Assembly: GCF_022385335.1 (NCBI RefSeq)
Contig: NZ_CP092431.1
Coordinates: forward strand, 8,370,001 to 8,434,000
DNA: 64,000 nt
Source of the DNA: Streptomyces deccanensis
GTDB lineage: Bacteria; Actinomycetota; Actinomycetes; Streptomycetales; Streptomycetaceae
Reading direction: 5' to 3'
The notes beneath the pieces are model-generated. The model was not told the DNA's origin and searched no databases. It was given only the letters and a program-made list of their open reading frames with translations. This document shows, one piece after another, positions 41,088 to 48,339 of the stretch (position 1 is its first letter; the number at the start of each line of letters is the position of its first letter). The position numbers and the translations under genes are program-made.

Positions 41088-42116
41088 TCAGGCCGTGCGC
41101 GGCACCACGCGCTGCCCCACCGACCCGTACACCCACGCCGACGCCTCGTCGATGAAGTCCCCGGGGAACCCCAGGCGGAAGTCGGTGGTCTCCTCCAGCC
41201 GGGCCAGGATCTCCTCCGGGAGGACCAGCCGGGCGGCGCCCAGGTTGTCCATCAGCTGTTCGACGCGGCGGGCACCCAACACGGGGTGCACGGCGGGGGA
41301 GTGGGCCATGGTCCACGCGATGGCGACCTGCGCCGGGGTGGCGCCGAGTTCGTCCGCCGCGCTCTGCACCGCCTCCGCCACCGCGCGTTCGCGCGCGCCG
41401 ACCGCCTCGGCGGACAGCCGGGTCGCGGTGCCCGGCGCCACCCCGCCCGGGCGGGTGTACTTGCCGGACAGCACACCGTTCTGCAGCGGGCTCCACGCCG
41501 CGACCGACATGCCGAACGCCTCCGCCATCGGCAGCAGCTCCCGCTCGATGTCCCGGTTGAGCAGGCTGTACGGCACCTGCAGCGCCGACAGCGGCGACCA
41601 ACCCCGCCATTCGGCAAGGGTGTTGGCGCGCGCCACCACCCAGGCCGGGGCGTCCGAGATGCCGACGTACAGCACCTTCCCGGACCGTACGGCGTCGTCG
41701 AGGGCGCGCATCGTCTCCTCGACCGGGGTGTTGCGGTCCCAGATGTGCACCCAGTAGAGGTCGATGTAGTCCGTCCCGAGCCGCCGCAGGCTCGTCTCCA
41801 GGGAGAGCGCGAGGTTCTTGCGGTGGTTGCCCGCGGCGTTGGGGTCGGCGCCGTCCCGGGACACGGTGTACTTGGTGGACAGCACGAACCGGTCGCGCCG
41901 GCCCTTGAGCAGTTCGCCGACGATCCGCTCGCTCTCCCCGCCCCGGTAGTTGACCGCCGTGTCGATCACATTGCCGCCGGCCTCCGCGTACACGTCGAGG
42001 ATCCGCGCGCACTCCTGCGGCGGCGCCCCCACCCCGCCCTGCTCCCCGAACGTCATGGCGCCCAGGAACAGCTCGGAGACCCGCAGCCCCGACCGGCCCA
42101 GGAGTCGGTAACGCAC
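41088..42116 (-). CDS. Aldo/keto reductase
   Basis: A protein of 342 residues. The NADPH-dependent (beta/alpha)8 reductase is shown by G-R-S-G-L-R-V-S-E-L-F-L-G-A-M-T-F-G, the catalytic D-T-A-V-N-Y with Tyr, K-Y, H-I-W-D (in place of V-H-x-P-D) and the C-terminal nucleotide-binding V-L-G-A-R-x-x-E-Q-L-x-D-N-L. It belongs to the Tas/AKR11-12-like bacterial group. Divergent from the response regulator, 124 bp away. Substrate unknown. Confidence 0.9.
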   Translation of the reverse strand: MRYRLLGRSGLRVSELFLGAMTFGEQGGVGAPPQECARILDVYAEAGGNVIDTAVNYRGGESERIVGELLKGRRDRFVLSTKYTVSRDGADPNAAGNHRKNLALSLETSLRRLGTDYIDLYWVHIWDRNTPVEETMRALDDAVRSGKVLYVGISDAPAWVVARANTLAEWRGWSPLSALQVPYSLLNRDIERELLPMAEAFGMSVAAWSPLQNGVLSGKYTRPGGVAPGTATRLSAEAVGARERAVAEAVQSAADELGATPAQVAIAWTMAHSPAVHPVLGARRVEQLMDNLGAARLVLPEEILARLEETTDFRLGFPGDFIDEASAWVYGSVGQRVVPRTA

Positions 42117-42240
42117 CCAAAACCTCCGTCAGTTGAATGCCGTACCGGCCGACACTAACGGGTCCGACCGCGCCGACGCGGCCGTCGGGGCGAAGCGTCC
42201 TACGGTGGTGCTCCACGACCGACATCCGAACGGTGGGCCG

Positions 42241-42915
42241 ATGACCGCGATCCGACTGCTCCTCGTCGACGACGACCCCCTCGTGCGTACCGGCCTCTCC
42301 CTCATGCTGGGCGGCGCCGACGACATCGAGATCGTCGGCGAGGGCGCCGACGGCCACGAGGTGGAGGCCCTCGTCGACCGTACGCGCCCCGACGTCGTCC
42401 TCATGGACATCCGGATGCCGACCGTCGACGGTCTCTCGGCCACCGAGCGGCTGCGCGCCCGCCCGGACGCGCCCGAGGTCGTCGTCCTCACCACCTTCCA
42501 CGCCGACGACCAGGTCCTGCGCGCCCTGCGGGCCGGCGCCGCCGGGTTCGTCCTCAAGGACACCGCGCCCGCCGAGATCGTCGACGCGGTACGGCGGGTC
42601 GCGGCCGGCGACCCCGTGCTCTCGCCCGCCGTCACCCGCCAGCTCATGGTCCACGCCGCGGGCGGCGCCCCCGACACGCGCCGCAGCACCGCTCGTTCCC
42701 GGGTCGCCCTCCTCAACGACCGGGAGCGCGAGGTCGCCGTCGCCGTCGGCCGCGGCGCCTCCAACGCCGAGATCGCCGCCGAGCTCTTCCTGAGCGTCGC
42801 CACGGTCAAGACCCATGTCTCCCGCGTCCTCGCCAAGCTCGGCCTCAACAACCGAGTGCAGATCGCCCTGTTGACCTACGACGCCGGGCTGCTGGAGGAC
42901 GACGGGCGGCCTTGA
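42241..42915 (+). CDS. NarL/FixJ-type response regulator
   Basis: A protein of 224 residues. The receiver domain has L-V-D10-D-D and phospho-acceptor D56 in D-V-V-L-M-D-I-R-M-P, T/S in V-V-L-T-T-F and K in V-L-K-D. The C-terminal LuxR-type HTH reads L-N-D-R-E-R-E-V-A-V-A-V-G-R-G-A-S-N-A-E-I-A-A-E-L-F-L-S-V-A-T-V-K-T-H-V-S-R. No kinase is adjacent; the kinase at 38616 is the best candidate, with a membrane-protein gene and the reductase between. ATG 42241 chosen. Confidence 0.92.
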   Translation: MTAIRLLLVDDDPLVRTGLSLMLGGADDIEIVGEGADGHEVEALVDRTRPDVVLMDIRMPTVDGLSATERLRARPDAPEVVVLTTFHADDQVLRALRAGAAGFVLKDTAPAEIVDAVRRVAAGDPVLSPAVTRQLMVHAAGGAPDTRRSTARSRVALLNDREREVAVAVGRGASNAEIAAELFLSVATVKTHVSRVLAKLGLNNRVQIALLTYDAGLLEDDGRP

Positions 42916-42989
42916 CGGACGGTGCGCACTCCTGACCGAGGCGGGCACTCATGAGCGACCACGGGCGTTGGAGGGGTGAAGGGGGAACC

Positions 42990-44180
42990 ATGGGGCATGA
43001 GCACGTGATCGATCTCGCGGAGTACGGACCGGGGTTCACCGAGAACCCCCATCCCGTCTACGCCGAACTGCGGGCGCGCGGCCCCGTCCACCGGGTCAGG
43101 CTGCCCAAGCCCGACGCGCACCACGAGGTCTGGCTGATCGTCGGGTACGAGGAGGCGCGGGCGGCGCTCGCCGATCCCCGACTGTCGAAGGACGGCTCGA
43201 AGATCGGGGTGACCTTCCTCGACGAGGAGCTGATCGGCAAGTATCTGCTGGTCGCCGACCCGCCCCAGCACACCCGGCTGCGGAGACTGATCGCCCGGGA
43301 GTTCACCGGACGCCGGGTCGAGCGGCTGCGGCCGAGAATTCAGGAGATCACCGACGCCCTGCTGGACGAGATGGTGCCGCGCGGCCGCGCCGACCTGGTC
43401 GAGTCGTTCGCCTACCCGCTGCCCCTCACCGTCATCTGTGAACTGCTCGGCGTGCCCGAGATGGACCGGGCGGCCTTCCGCAAGCTCTCCACCGAGGCGG
43501 TGGCACCCACCAGCGGGGAGAGCGAGTACCAGGCCTTCGCCCAACTCGCCGCCTACCTGGAGGAGTTGGTCGAGGACAAGCGATGCTCGCCGCCCGCCGA
43601 CGATCTGCTCAGCGCGCTGATCCGGACGACCGACGAGGACGGGGACCGCCTGTCACCCGCCGAGCTGCGCGGCATGGCCTTCATCCTTCTGATCGCCGGC
43701 CACGAGACCACGGTCAACCTCATCACCGGCGCCGTCCACGCGCTCCTCACCCACCCCGGGCAACTCGCCGAGGTACGGGCCGACATGAGTCTCGTGGACG
43801 CGGTCGTGGAGGAGACCCTGCGCTATGAGGGGCCGGTGGAGAACGCGACGTTCCGTTTCGCCGCCGAGCCGTTGGAGATAGGCGGGACGGTCGTCCCGGC
43901 GGGGGACGCGGTGCTGATCGGGCTGGCCGCGGCCGATCGTGACGGCGCCCGGTACGCCGATGCCGACCGCTTTGACATCCACCGTGACACTCGGGGGCAC
44001 CTCGCGTTCGGGCATGGCATCCACTTCTGTCTGGGGGCGGCTCTGGCGCGGCTGGAGGCAGGGGTGGCGCTTCGGGCTCTGCTGCGGCGGTGTCCGGATC
44101 TCGCGACGGACGGTCCGGCGGGGGAGTGGCTGCCGGGGATGTTGATACGGGGGGTGCGGAGTCTGCCGGTGCGGTGGTGA
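42990..44180 (+). CDS. Cytochrome P450 (bacterial class I, CYP105/107-like)
   Basis: A protein of about 396 residues. Haem-binding loop F-G-H-G-I-H-F-C-L-G with the axial Cys, I-helix oxygen-activation motif L-L-I-A-G-H-E-T-T, and K-helix E-E-T-L-R-Y with the E-x-x-R pair. Length and lack of a membrane anchor fit soluble actinobacterial P450s needing ferredoxin partners; no ferredoxin or reductase is near. ATG 42990 is preceded by AAGGGGGA; ATG 42951 is in frame. It lies 74 bp after the response regulator, perhaps in one transcript. Substrate unknown. Confidence 0.93.
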   Translation: MGHEHVIDLAEYGPGFTENPHPVYAELRARGPVHRVRLPKPDAHHEVWLIVGYEEARAALADPRLSKDGSKIGVTFLDEELIGKYLLVADPPQHTRLRRLIAREFTGRRVERLRPRIQEITDALLDEMVPRGRADLVESFAYPLPLTVICELLGVPEMDRAAFRKLSTEAVAPTSGESEYQAFAQLAAYLEELVEDKRCSPPADDLLSALIRTTDEDGDRLSPAELRGMAFILLIAGHETTVNLITGAVHALLTHPGQLAEVRADMSLVDAVVEETLRYEGPVENATFRFAAEPLEIGGTVVPAGDAVLIGLAAADRDGARYADADRFDIHRDTRGHLAFGHGIHFCLGAALARLEAGVALRALLRRCPDLATDGPAGEWLPGMLIRGVRSLPVRW

Positions 44181-44260
44181 GGCGTTCTCTCGCCCCCGCC
44201 GCCCCTACCCGTCCCATCCCCAGGGGCTGCGCCCCTTCGACCCCCAAGCGTCCGTCCGGT

Positions 44261-44391
44261 GGGGGCTGGTCGCGCAGTTCCCCGCGCCCCTGAAAAGCAG
44301 GGGCTGCGCCCCGTGCTTTTCAGGCCCGAAAGGCCGGAGGCCTTTCAGGGGCGCGGGGAACTGCGCGAGAAGCCCCACTCACCCGCACCCG
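44261..44391. repeat. Dispersed palindromic repeat, copy C
   Basis: GGGGCTGGTCGCGCAGTTCC at one end and GGAACTGCGCGAGAAGCCCC at the other enclose AAAAGCAGGGGC / GCTTTT and a second small hairpin GGCCGGAGGCC. It lies between convergent P450 and dehydrogenase genes. Confidence 0.8.
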
Positions 44392-44414
44392 TCGACTCAC
44401 CCCCGGCCGTGTGC

Positions 44415-45425
44415 CTACTCCCGACCCCCCGGGATCTCGCCCAGGTTGACCGGGCGGTGCTCCCGGCGGGACAGTTCGCACGCCTCGGCCACCCGCAGGG
44501 CCTGCAGCGCCTCTCGCCCGTCGCACGGGTTCGCCCGCTCGCCGCGTACCACTTCCACGAACGCGGCGATCTCGGCCTCGTACGCGGCGGCGAACCGCTC
44601 CAGGAACCCGGTCCACGGCTTGTCCGCCGGCGGCGGCCCGCTCGGCTCCGTGGACGCGACCGGCGTACGGTCGTCCAGTCCGACCACGACCGTGTCCAGC
44701 TCCCCGGCCAGCTCCAGCCGTACGTCGTACCCGGCCCCGTTCACCCGCGCCGCCGTGGCCGTGACGAGCGTGCCGTCCTCCAGTGTGAGCACGGAGGCGG
44801 CCGTATCGAGGTCGTGCGCCTCCCGGAACATCGGGTGCCCGACGTCGGACCCGGTCGCGTAGACGGTGGCGACCTCGCGCCCCGTCACCCACCGCACGAT
44901 GTCGAAGTCATGGATCAGGGTGTCCCGGTAGATCCCGCCGGAGACCGGCAGATACTCCGGAGGCGGCGGCGTCTGATCGGCCGTCAGCGCCCGTACGGTG
45001 TGCAGCCGACCGAGCCGGCCCGCCCGCACCGCCTCGCGGGCCGTGACATAGCCCGAGTCGAAACGCCGCTGGAATCCCATCTGCAGCACCGTCCCGGCCG
45101 CGTCGACCTCGGCCAGCGCGCTTAAGGTGCCCGGCAGGTCCACGGCGACGGGTTTCTCGCAGAAGACCGGCAGTCCGGAGCGTGCTGCCCGACCGATCAG
45201 TTCGCCGTGGGCCGACGTCGCGGCCGTTATCACCACGGCGTCCACACCCCAGGTGAAGATCTCGTCCACGCCCGGCGCCACCGTCTCGCCGAGGCGATCC
45301 GCGAGGTCATGGGCCCGAGCCGTATCGACGTCAGTGATGATCAGGGAGCCGACATCACGGTGGCGGCTGAGGGTGGTCGCGTGAAACGTCCCGATGCGAC
45401 CCGCCCCGATGAGTCCGATGCGCAT
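44415..45425 (-). CDS. Gfo/Idh/MocA oxidoreductase, probable inositol 2-dehydrogenase
   Basis: A protein of about 336 residues. It opens with the NAD-binding I-G-L-I-G-A-G-R-I-G; the catalytic C-E-K-P-V-A-V-D-L and G-G-I-Y-R-D-T-L-I-H-D-F-D-I-V-R-W segments with conserved Lys, Asp and His follow. The motif M-G-F-Q-R-R-F-D matches myo-inositol 2-dehydrogenases, which make scyllo-inosose. Divergent from a HutC-type GntR regulator with a perfect palindrome between. ATG 45425 chosen; no clear ribosome-binding site. Confidence 0.88.
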   Translation of the reverse strand: MRIGLIGAGRIGTFHATTLSRHRDVGSLIITDVDTARAHDLADRLGETVAPGVDEIFTWGVDAVVITAATSAHGELIGRAARSGLPVFCEKPVAVDLPGTLSALAEVDAAGTVLQMGFQRRFDSGYVTAREAVRAGRLGRLHTVRALTADQTPPPPEYLPVSGGIYRDTLIHDFDIVRWVTGREVATVYATGSDVGHPMFREAHDLDTAASVLTLEDGTLVTATAARVNGAGYDVRLELAGELDTVVVGLDDRTPVASTEPSGPPPADKPWTGFLERFAAAYEAEIAAFVEVVRGERANPCDGREALQALRVAEACELSRREHRPVNLGEIPGGRE

Positions 45426-45466
45426 GGGAAACAAAGTGGGGTCGTACCTGCCGCTCTGTCAATGGT

Positions 45467-45478
45467 TTGTCCGGACAA
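45467..45478. promoter_or_regulatory. Perfect palindrome, probable GntR operator
   Basis: TTGTCCGGACAA, 42 bp from the dehydrogenase start and 50 bp from the GntR start. The form GT-N-C-x-x-G-N-AC fits GntR-family operators. A possible -10 (TACGCT, 45516-45521) lies close to GTG 45528, so the regulator mRNA may be leaderless. Confidence 0.65.
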
Positions 45479-45527
45479 CCGAACTACGCAACTTCCCGTC
45501 AACCAGCACCGGGGCTACGCTCGGCCC

Positions 45528-46292
45528 GTGCCGAAACCAGAAGTGGATCCGACCGTGTCGCTCCAGCTCAGCGTCGACCGCAGCAGCCCGGTCCCGCTCT
45601 ACTTCCAGCTGTCCCAGCAGTTGGAGGCCGCGATCGAGCACGGCGAGCTGACCCCCGGCAGTCTGCTGGGCAACGAGATCGAGCTGGCCGCACGCCTCGG
45701 CCTGTCCCGCCCCACCGTTCGCCAGGCCATCCAGTCCCTGGTCGACAAGGGCCTGCTCGTACGCCGCCGAGGTGTGGGCACCCAGGTCGTCCACAGCCAG
45801 GTCAAGCGCCCCCTGGAACTGAGCAGCCTCTACGACGACCTGGAGGCCGCGGGCCAGCGTCCGGCCACCCGCGTCCTGGTCAACATCACCGTCACCGCCA
45901 CCGCCGAGGTCGCCGCCGCCCTGGCCGTCGCCGAGGGCAGCGAAGTCCACCGCATCGAGCGACTCCGTCTGGCCCACGGCGAACCCATGGCCTACCTCTG
46001 CAACTACCTCCCCACCGACCTCCTCGACCTCGATTCCCCCCAGCTCGAGGCCACCGGTCTCTACCGCCTCATGCGCACCGCCGGCATCACCCTCCACAGC
46101 GCCCGCCAGACCATCGGCGCGAGATCGGCGACCCCGGACGAGGCCGACCGCCTCGGAGAACCGGAGAACGCCCCCTTGCTCACCATGCAGCGCACCACGT
46201 TCGACGACACGGGCCGAGCCGTCGAATACGGCACCCACATCTACCGGGCCTCCCGCTACTCGTTCGACTTCCAACTGCTGGTGAGGACGTAG
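45528..46292 (+). CDS. GntR-family regulator, HutC/UTRA type
   Basis: A protein of about 254 residues. The N-terminal winged helix reads P-L-Y-F-Q-L-S-Q-Q-L-E-A-A-I-E, G-S-L-L-G-N-E-I-E-L-A-A-R-L-G-L-S-R-P-T-V-R-Q-A-I-Q. The C-terminal UTRA domain holds V-H-R-I-E-R-L-R, Y-L-P and the late E-x-x-x-H-x-Y-R-A-S-R-Y-x-F. It probably controls the divergent inositol dehydrogenase gene in response to a sugar-type ligand. GTG 45528 is the start chosen. Confidence 0.9.
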   Translation: MPKPEVDPTVSLQLSVDRSSPVPLYFQLSQQLEAAIEHGELTPGSLLGNEIELAARLGLSRPTVRQAIQSLVDKGLLVRRRGVGTQVVHSQVKRPLELSSLYDDLEAAGQRPATRVLVNITVTATAEVAAALAVAEGSEVHRIERLRLAHGEPMAYLCNYLPTDLLDLDSPQLEATGLYRLMRTAGITLHSARQTIGARSATPDEADRLGEPENAPLLTMQRTTFDDTGRAVEYGTHIYRASRYSFDFQLLVRT

Positions 46293-46297
46293 GACCT

Positions 46298-46398
46298 GTG
46301 AAAGCACGGGGCTAGGACCCGTGAAAGCACGGGGCGCAGCCCCTGCTTTCACAGGGGCGCGGGGAACTGCGCGAGAAGCCCCACCGGCCCCGCACCCG
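46298..46398. repeat. Dispersed palindromic repeat, copy D (variant)
   Basis: GTGAAAGCACGGGGC occurs twice (46298 and 46321). The second pairs with GCCCCTGCTTTCAC, followed by the shared GGGGCGCGGGGAACTGCGCG. It uses TTTCAC in place of the TTTTCAG seen in copies A-C. It lies after the GntR gene and before the ROK gene, both on the plus strand. Confidence 0.75.
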
Positions 46399-46466
46399 AA
46401 AAACAACCGATGGCACCCCCCGCCCCCACGCCGCACCGAGCGGAGCGCTAAGGCAGAATCGGCCCG

Positions 46467-47612
46467 ATGAGCACTTACCGCGACTTCACCCACCGCGGCT
46501 CCGCGCGGGCCACCGTCCTGCGGACCGTGGGAACGCGCGAGCGCCGCTCCCACCTGACGGCCCCCCGCGTCCCCACCGTCGGCATCGACATCGGCGGCAC
46601 GAAGGTGATGGCGGGCGTCGTGGACGCCGACGGCAACATCCTGGAGAAGCTCCGCACGGAGACCCCGGACAAGTCGAAGAGCCCCCAGGTCGTCGAGGAC
46701 ACCATCACGGAACTGGTCCTGGACCTCTCGGACCGGCACGACGTGCACGCCGTCGGCATCGGCGCCGCCGGCTGGGTGGACGCGGACCGCAACCGCGTGC
46801 TGTTCGCCCCCCACCTGTCCTGGCGCAACGAACCCCTGCGTGACCGCCTCGCCGGCCGCCTGGCCGTGCCGGTCCTGGTCGACAACGACGCCAACGCCGC
46901 CGCCTGGGCCGAGTGGCGCTTCGGCGCCGGCCGCGACGAGGACCACCTCGTCATGATCACGCTCGGCACCGGCATCGGCGGCGCGATCCTGGAGGACGGC
47001 CAGGTCAAGCGCGGCAAGTTCGGCGTCGCGGGCGAGTTCGGCCATATGCAGGTCGTGCCCGGCGGCCACCGCTGCCCGTGCGGCAACCGCGGCTGCTGGG
47101 AGCAGTACAGCTCGGGGAACGCCCTGGTCAGAGAGGCCCGCGAACTCGCGGCGGCCGACTCCCCGGTGGCGTACGGGATCATCGAGCACGTCAAGGGGAA
47201 CATCGGCGACATCACCGGCCCGATGATCACCGAGCTGGCCCGCGAGGGCGACGCGATGTGCATCGAGCTGCTCCAGGACATCGGCCAGTGGCTCGGCGTC
47301 GGCATCGCCAACCTCGCCGCAGCCCTCGACCCGTCCTGCTTCGTCATCGGCGGCGGTGTCTCGGCCGCCGACGACCTGCTCATCGGCCCGGCCCGGGACG
47401 CCTTCCGCCGCCACCTCACCGGCCGCGGCTACCGCCCCGAGGCCCGGATCGCCCGCGCCCAGCTCGGGCCCGAGGCCGGCATGGTGGGCGCCGCCGACCT
47501 CGCCAGACTCGTCGCCCGCCGCTTCCGCCGCGCCAACCGGCGCAGAGTCGAGCGGTACGAGCGCTACGCGCGGTACGTGGAGGCCCGTCGCACCACCCAG
47601 GACTCCGCGTGA
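46467..47612 (+). CDS. ROK-family glucokinase/sugar kinase
   Basis: A protein of 381 residues. The phosphate-binding G-I-D-I-G-G-T-K is near residue 40, after a basic N-terminal extension. V-D-N-D-A-N-A-A-A-W-A-E-W has the catalytic Asp; G-T-G-I-G-G-A-I is next, and the ROK zinc motif E-F-G-H-M-Q-V, C-P-C-G-N-R-G-C-W-E is complete. A basic Tyr-rich C-terminal tail (about 35 residues) extends past the usual end. No N-terminal HTH, so it is a kinase and not a ROK repressor. The next gene overlaps it by four bases. Confidence 0.93.
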   Translation: MSTYRDFTHRGSARATVLRTVGTRERRSHLTAPRVPTVGIDIGGTKVMAGVVDADGNILEKLRTETPDKSKSPQVVEDTITELVLDLSDRHDVHAVGIGAAGWVDADRNRVLFAPHLSWRNEPLRDRLAGRLAVPVLVDNDANAAAWAEWRFGAGRDEDHLVMITLGTGIGGAILEDGQVKRGKFGVAGEFGHMQVVPGGHRCPCGNRGCWEQYSSGNALVREARELAAADSPVAYGIIEHVKGNIGDITGPMITELAREGDAMCIELLQDIGQWLGVGIANLAAALDPSCFVIGGGVSAADDLLIGPARDAFRRHLTGRGYRPEARIARAQLGPEAGMVGAADLARLVARRFRRANRRRVERYERYARYVEARRTTQDSA

Positions 47613-48190
47613 GCGGCTCGGTGCCCCACCAGGGCTCCTCCCCGGAGGAACCGGAGCGGCCCGCCGAGGGCCGCCGCCACAAGATCCGCCGCCGGGCCCT
47701 CACCCTGGCGATCATCGTGGTGCTCATCGGTGTACCGGCCGGCTATCTGGTGATCTCCGCCAACCAGAGCCGCGACAGCGGCAAGGACAAGGAGAAGAAG
47801 TACTCGGCGACCGGCCTCACCGCGCACTGGCCCTCCCGGGTCCAACAGCGCCTCTACCAGGTGCCGATCCCGCCGTACTCCAAGCACGTCGCGTACTACG
47901 AGACGAACAACTGGAAGACCAGCCGCCTCTACGTGCAGTTCTATACGAGCAACGAGGGCCTGGAGAGCTTCCTCAACCAGATCGGCGCCGGCACCGGTGA
48001 CCTGGTCGAGGACAAGGCCGCGATCAACGCGCGCGACCGGGGGATCGTCGGCTGGGACTTCACCGGCACCGGCCCCTGGTACGGCCTCGTCAACGACCAG
48101 AAGAACCCCGCGCCCACGCACGACATCGTCGTGAACCGGTCCAACCCGGACCATCCGATGGTGTACGTGGTGTCGCGAACCGTGCCCTGA
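47609..48190 (+). CDS. Single-pass membrane protein with extracytoplasmic domain
   Basis: A protein of 193 residues from GTG 47609, overlapping the kinase stop (GTGA). A Pro/Glu/Arg-rich start leads to a membrane helix at about residues 32-50 (L-T-L-A-I-I-V-V-L-I-G-V-P-A-G-Y-L-V-I) and an outside domain of about 135 residues with W-P-S-R-V-Q-Q-R-L-Y-Q and Y-V-Q-F-Y-T-S. Family not recognised. Coupling to the ROK kinase is noteworthy, but no link in function can be drawn from sequence. Confidence 0.8.
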   Translation: MSGSVPHQGSSPEEPERPAEGRRHKIRRRALTLAIIVVLIGVPAGYLVISANQSRDSGKDKEKKYSATGLTAHWPSRVQQRLYQVPIPPYSKHVAYYETNNWKTSRLYVQFYTSNEGLESFLNQIGAGTGDLVEDKAAINARDRGIVGWDFTGTGPWYGLVNDQKNPAPTHDIVVNRSNPDHPMVYVVSRTVP

Positions 48191-48202
48191 CCTGCCCGGA
48201 CA

Positions 48203-48237
48203 CCGCCGCGGGCGGGCTCCCCGCCCGCTCGCGGCGG
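48203..48237 (+). terminator. GC-rich hairpin after the membrane-protein gene
   Basis: CCGCCGCG (48203-48210) pairs with CGCGGCGG (48230-48237); inside, GGCGGG (48211-48216) pairs with CCCGCC (48220-48225), with a 4-nt bulge on the right. It begins 12 bp after the stop. Confidence 0.65.
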
Positions 48238-48339
48238 CCCATTGTCAGACCCCGCCCGTAGAGTCGGAGGCAGCTGATCGAGTCGAAGGCGGCCGATCGG
48301 AGCCGGACCGGAGACGGCGCATCGGAGGAGGGGCGGGAG

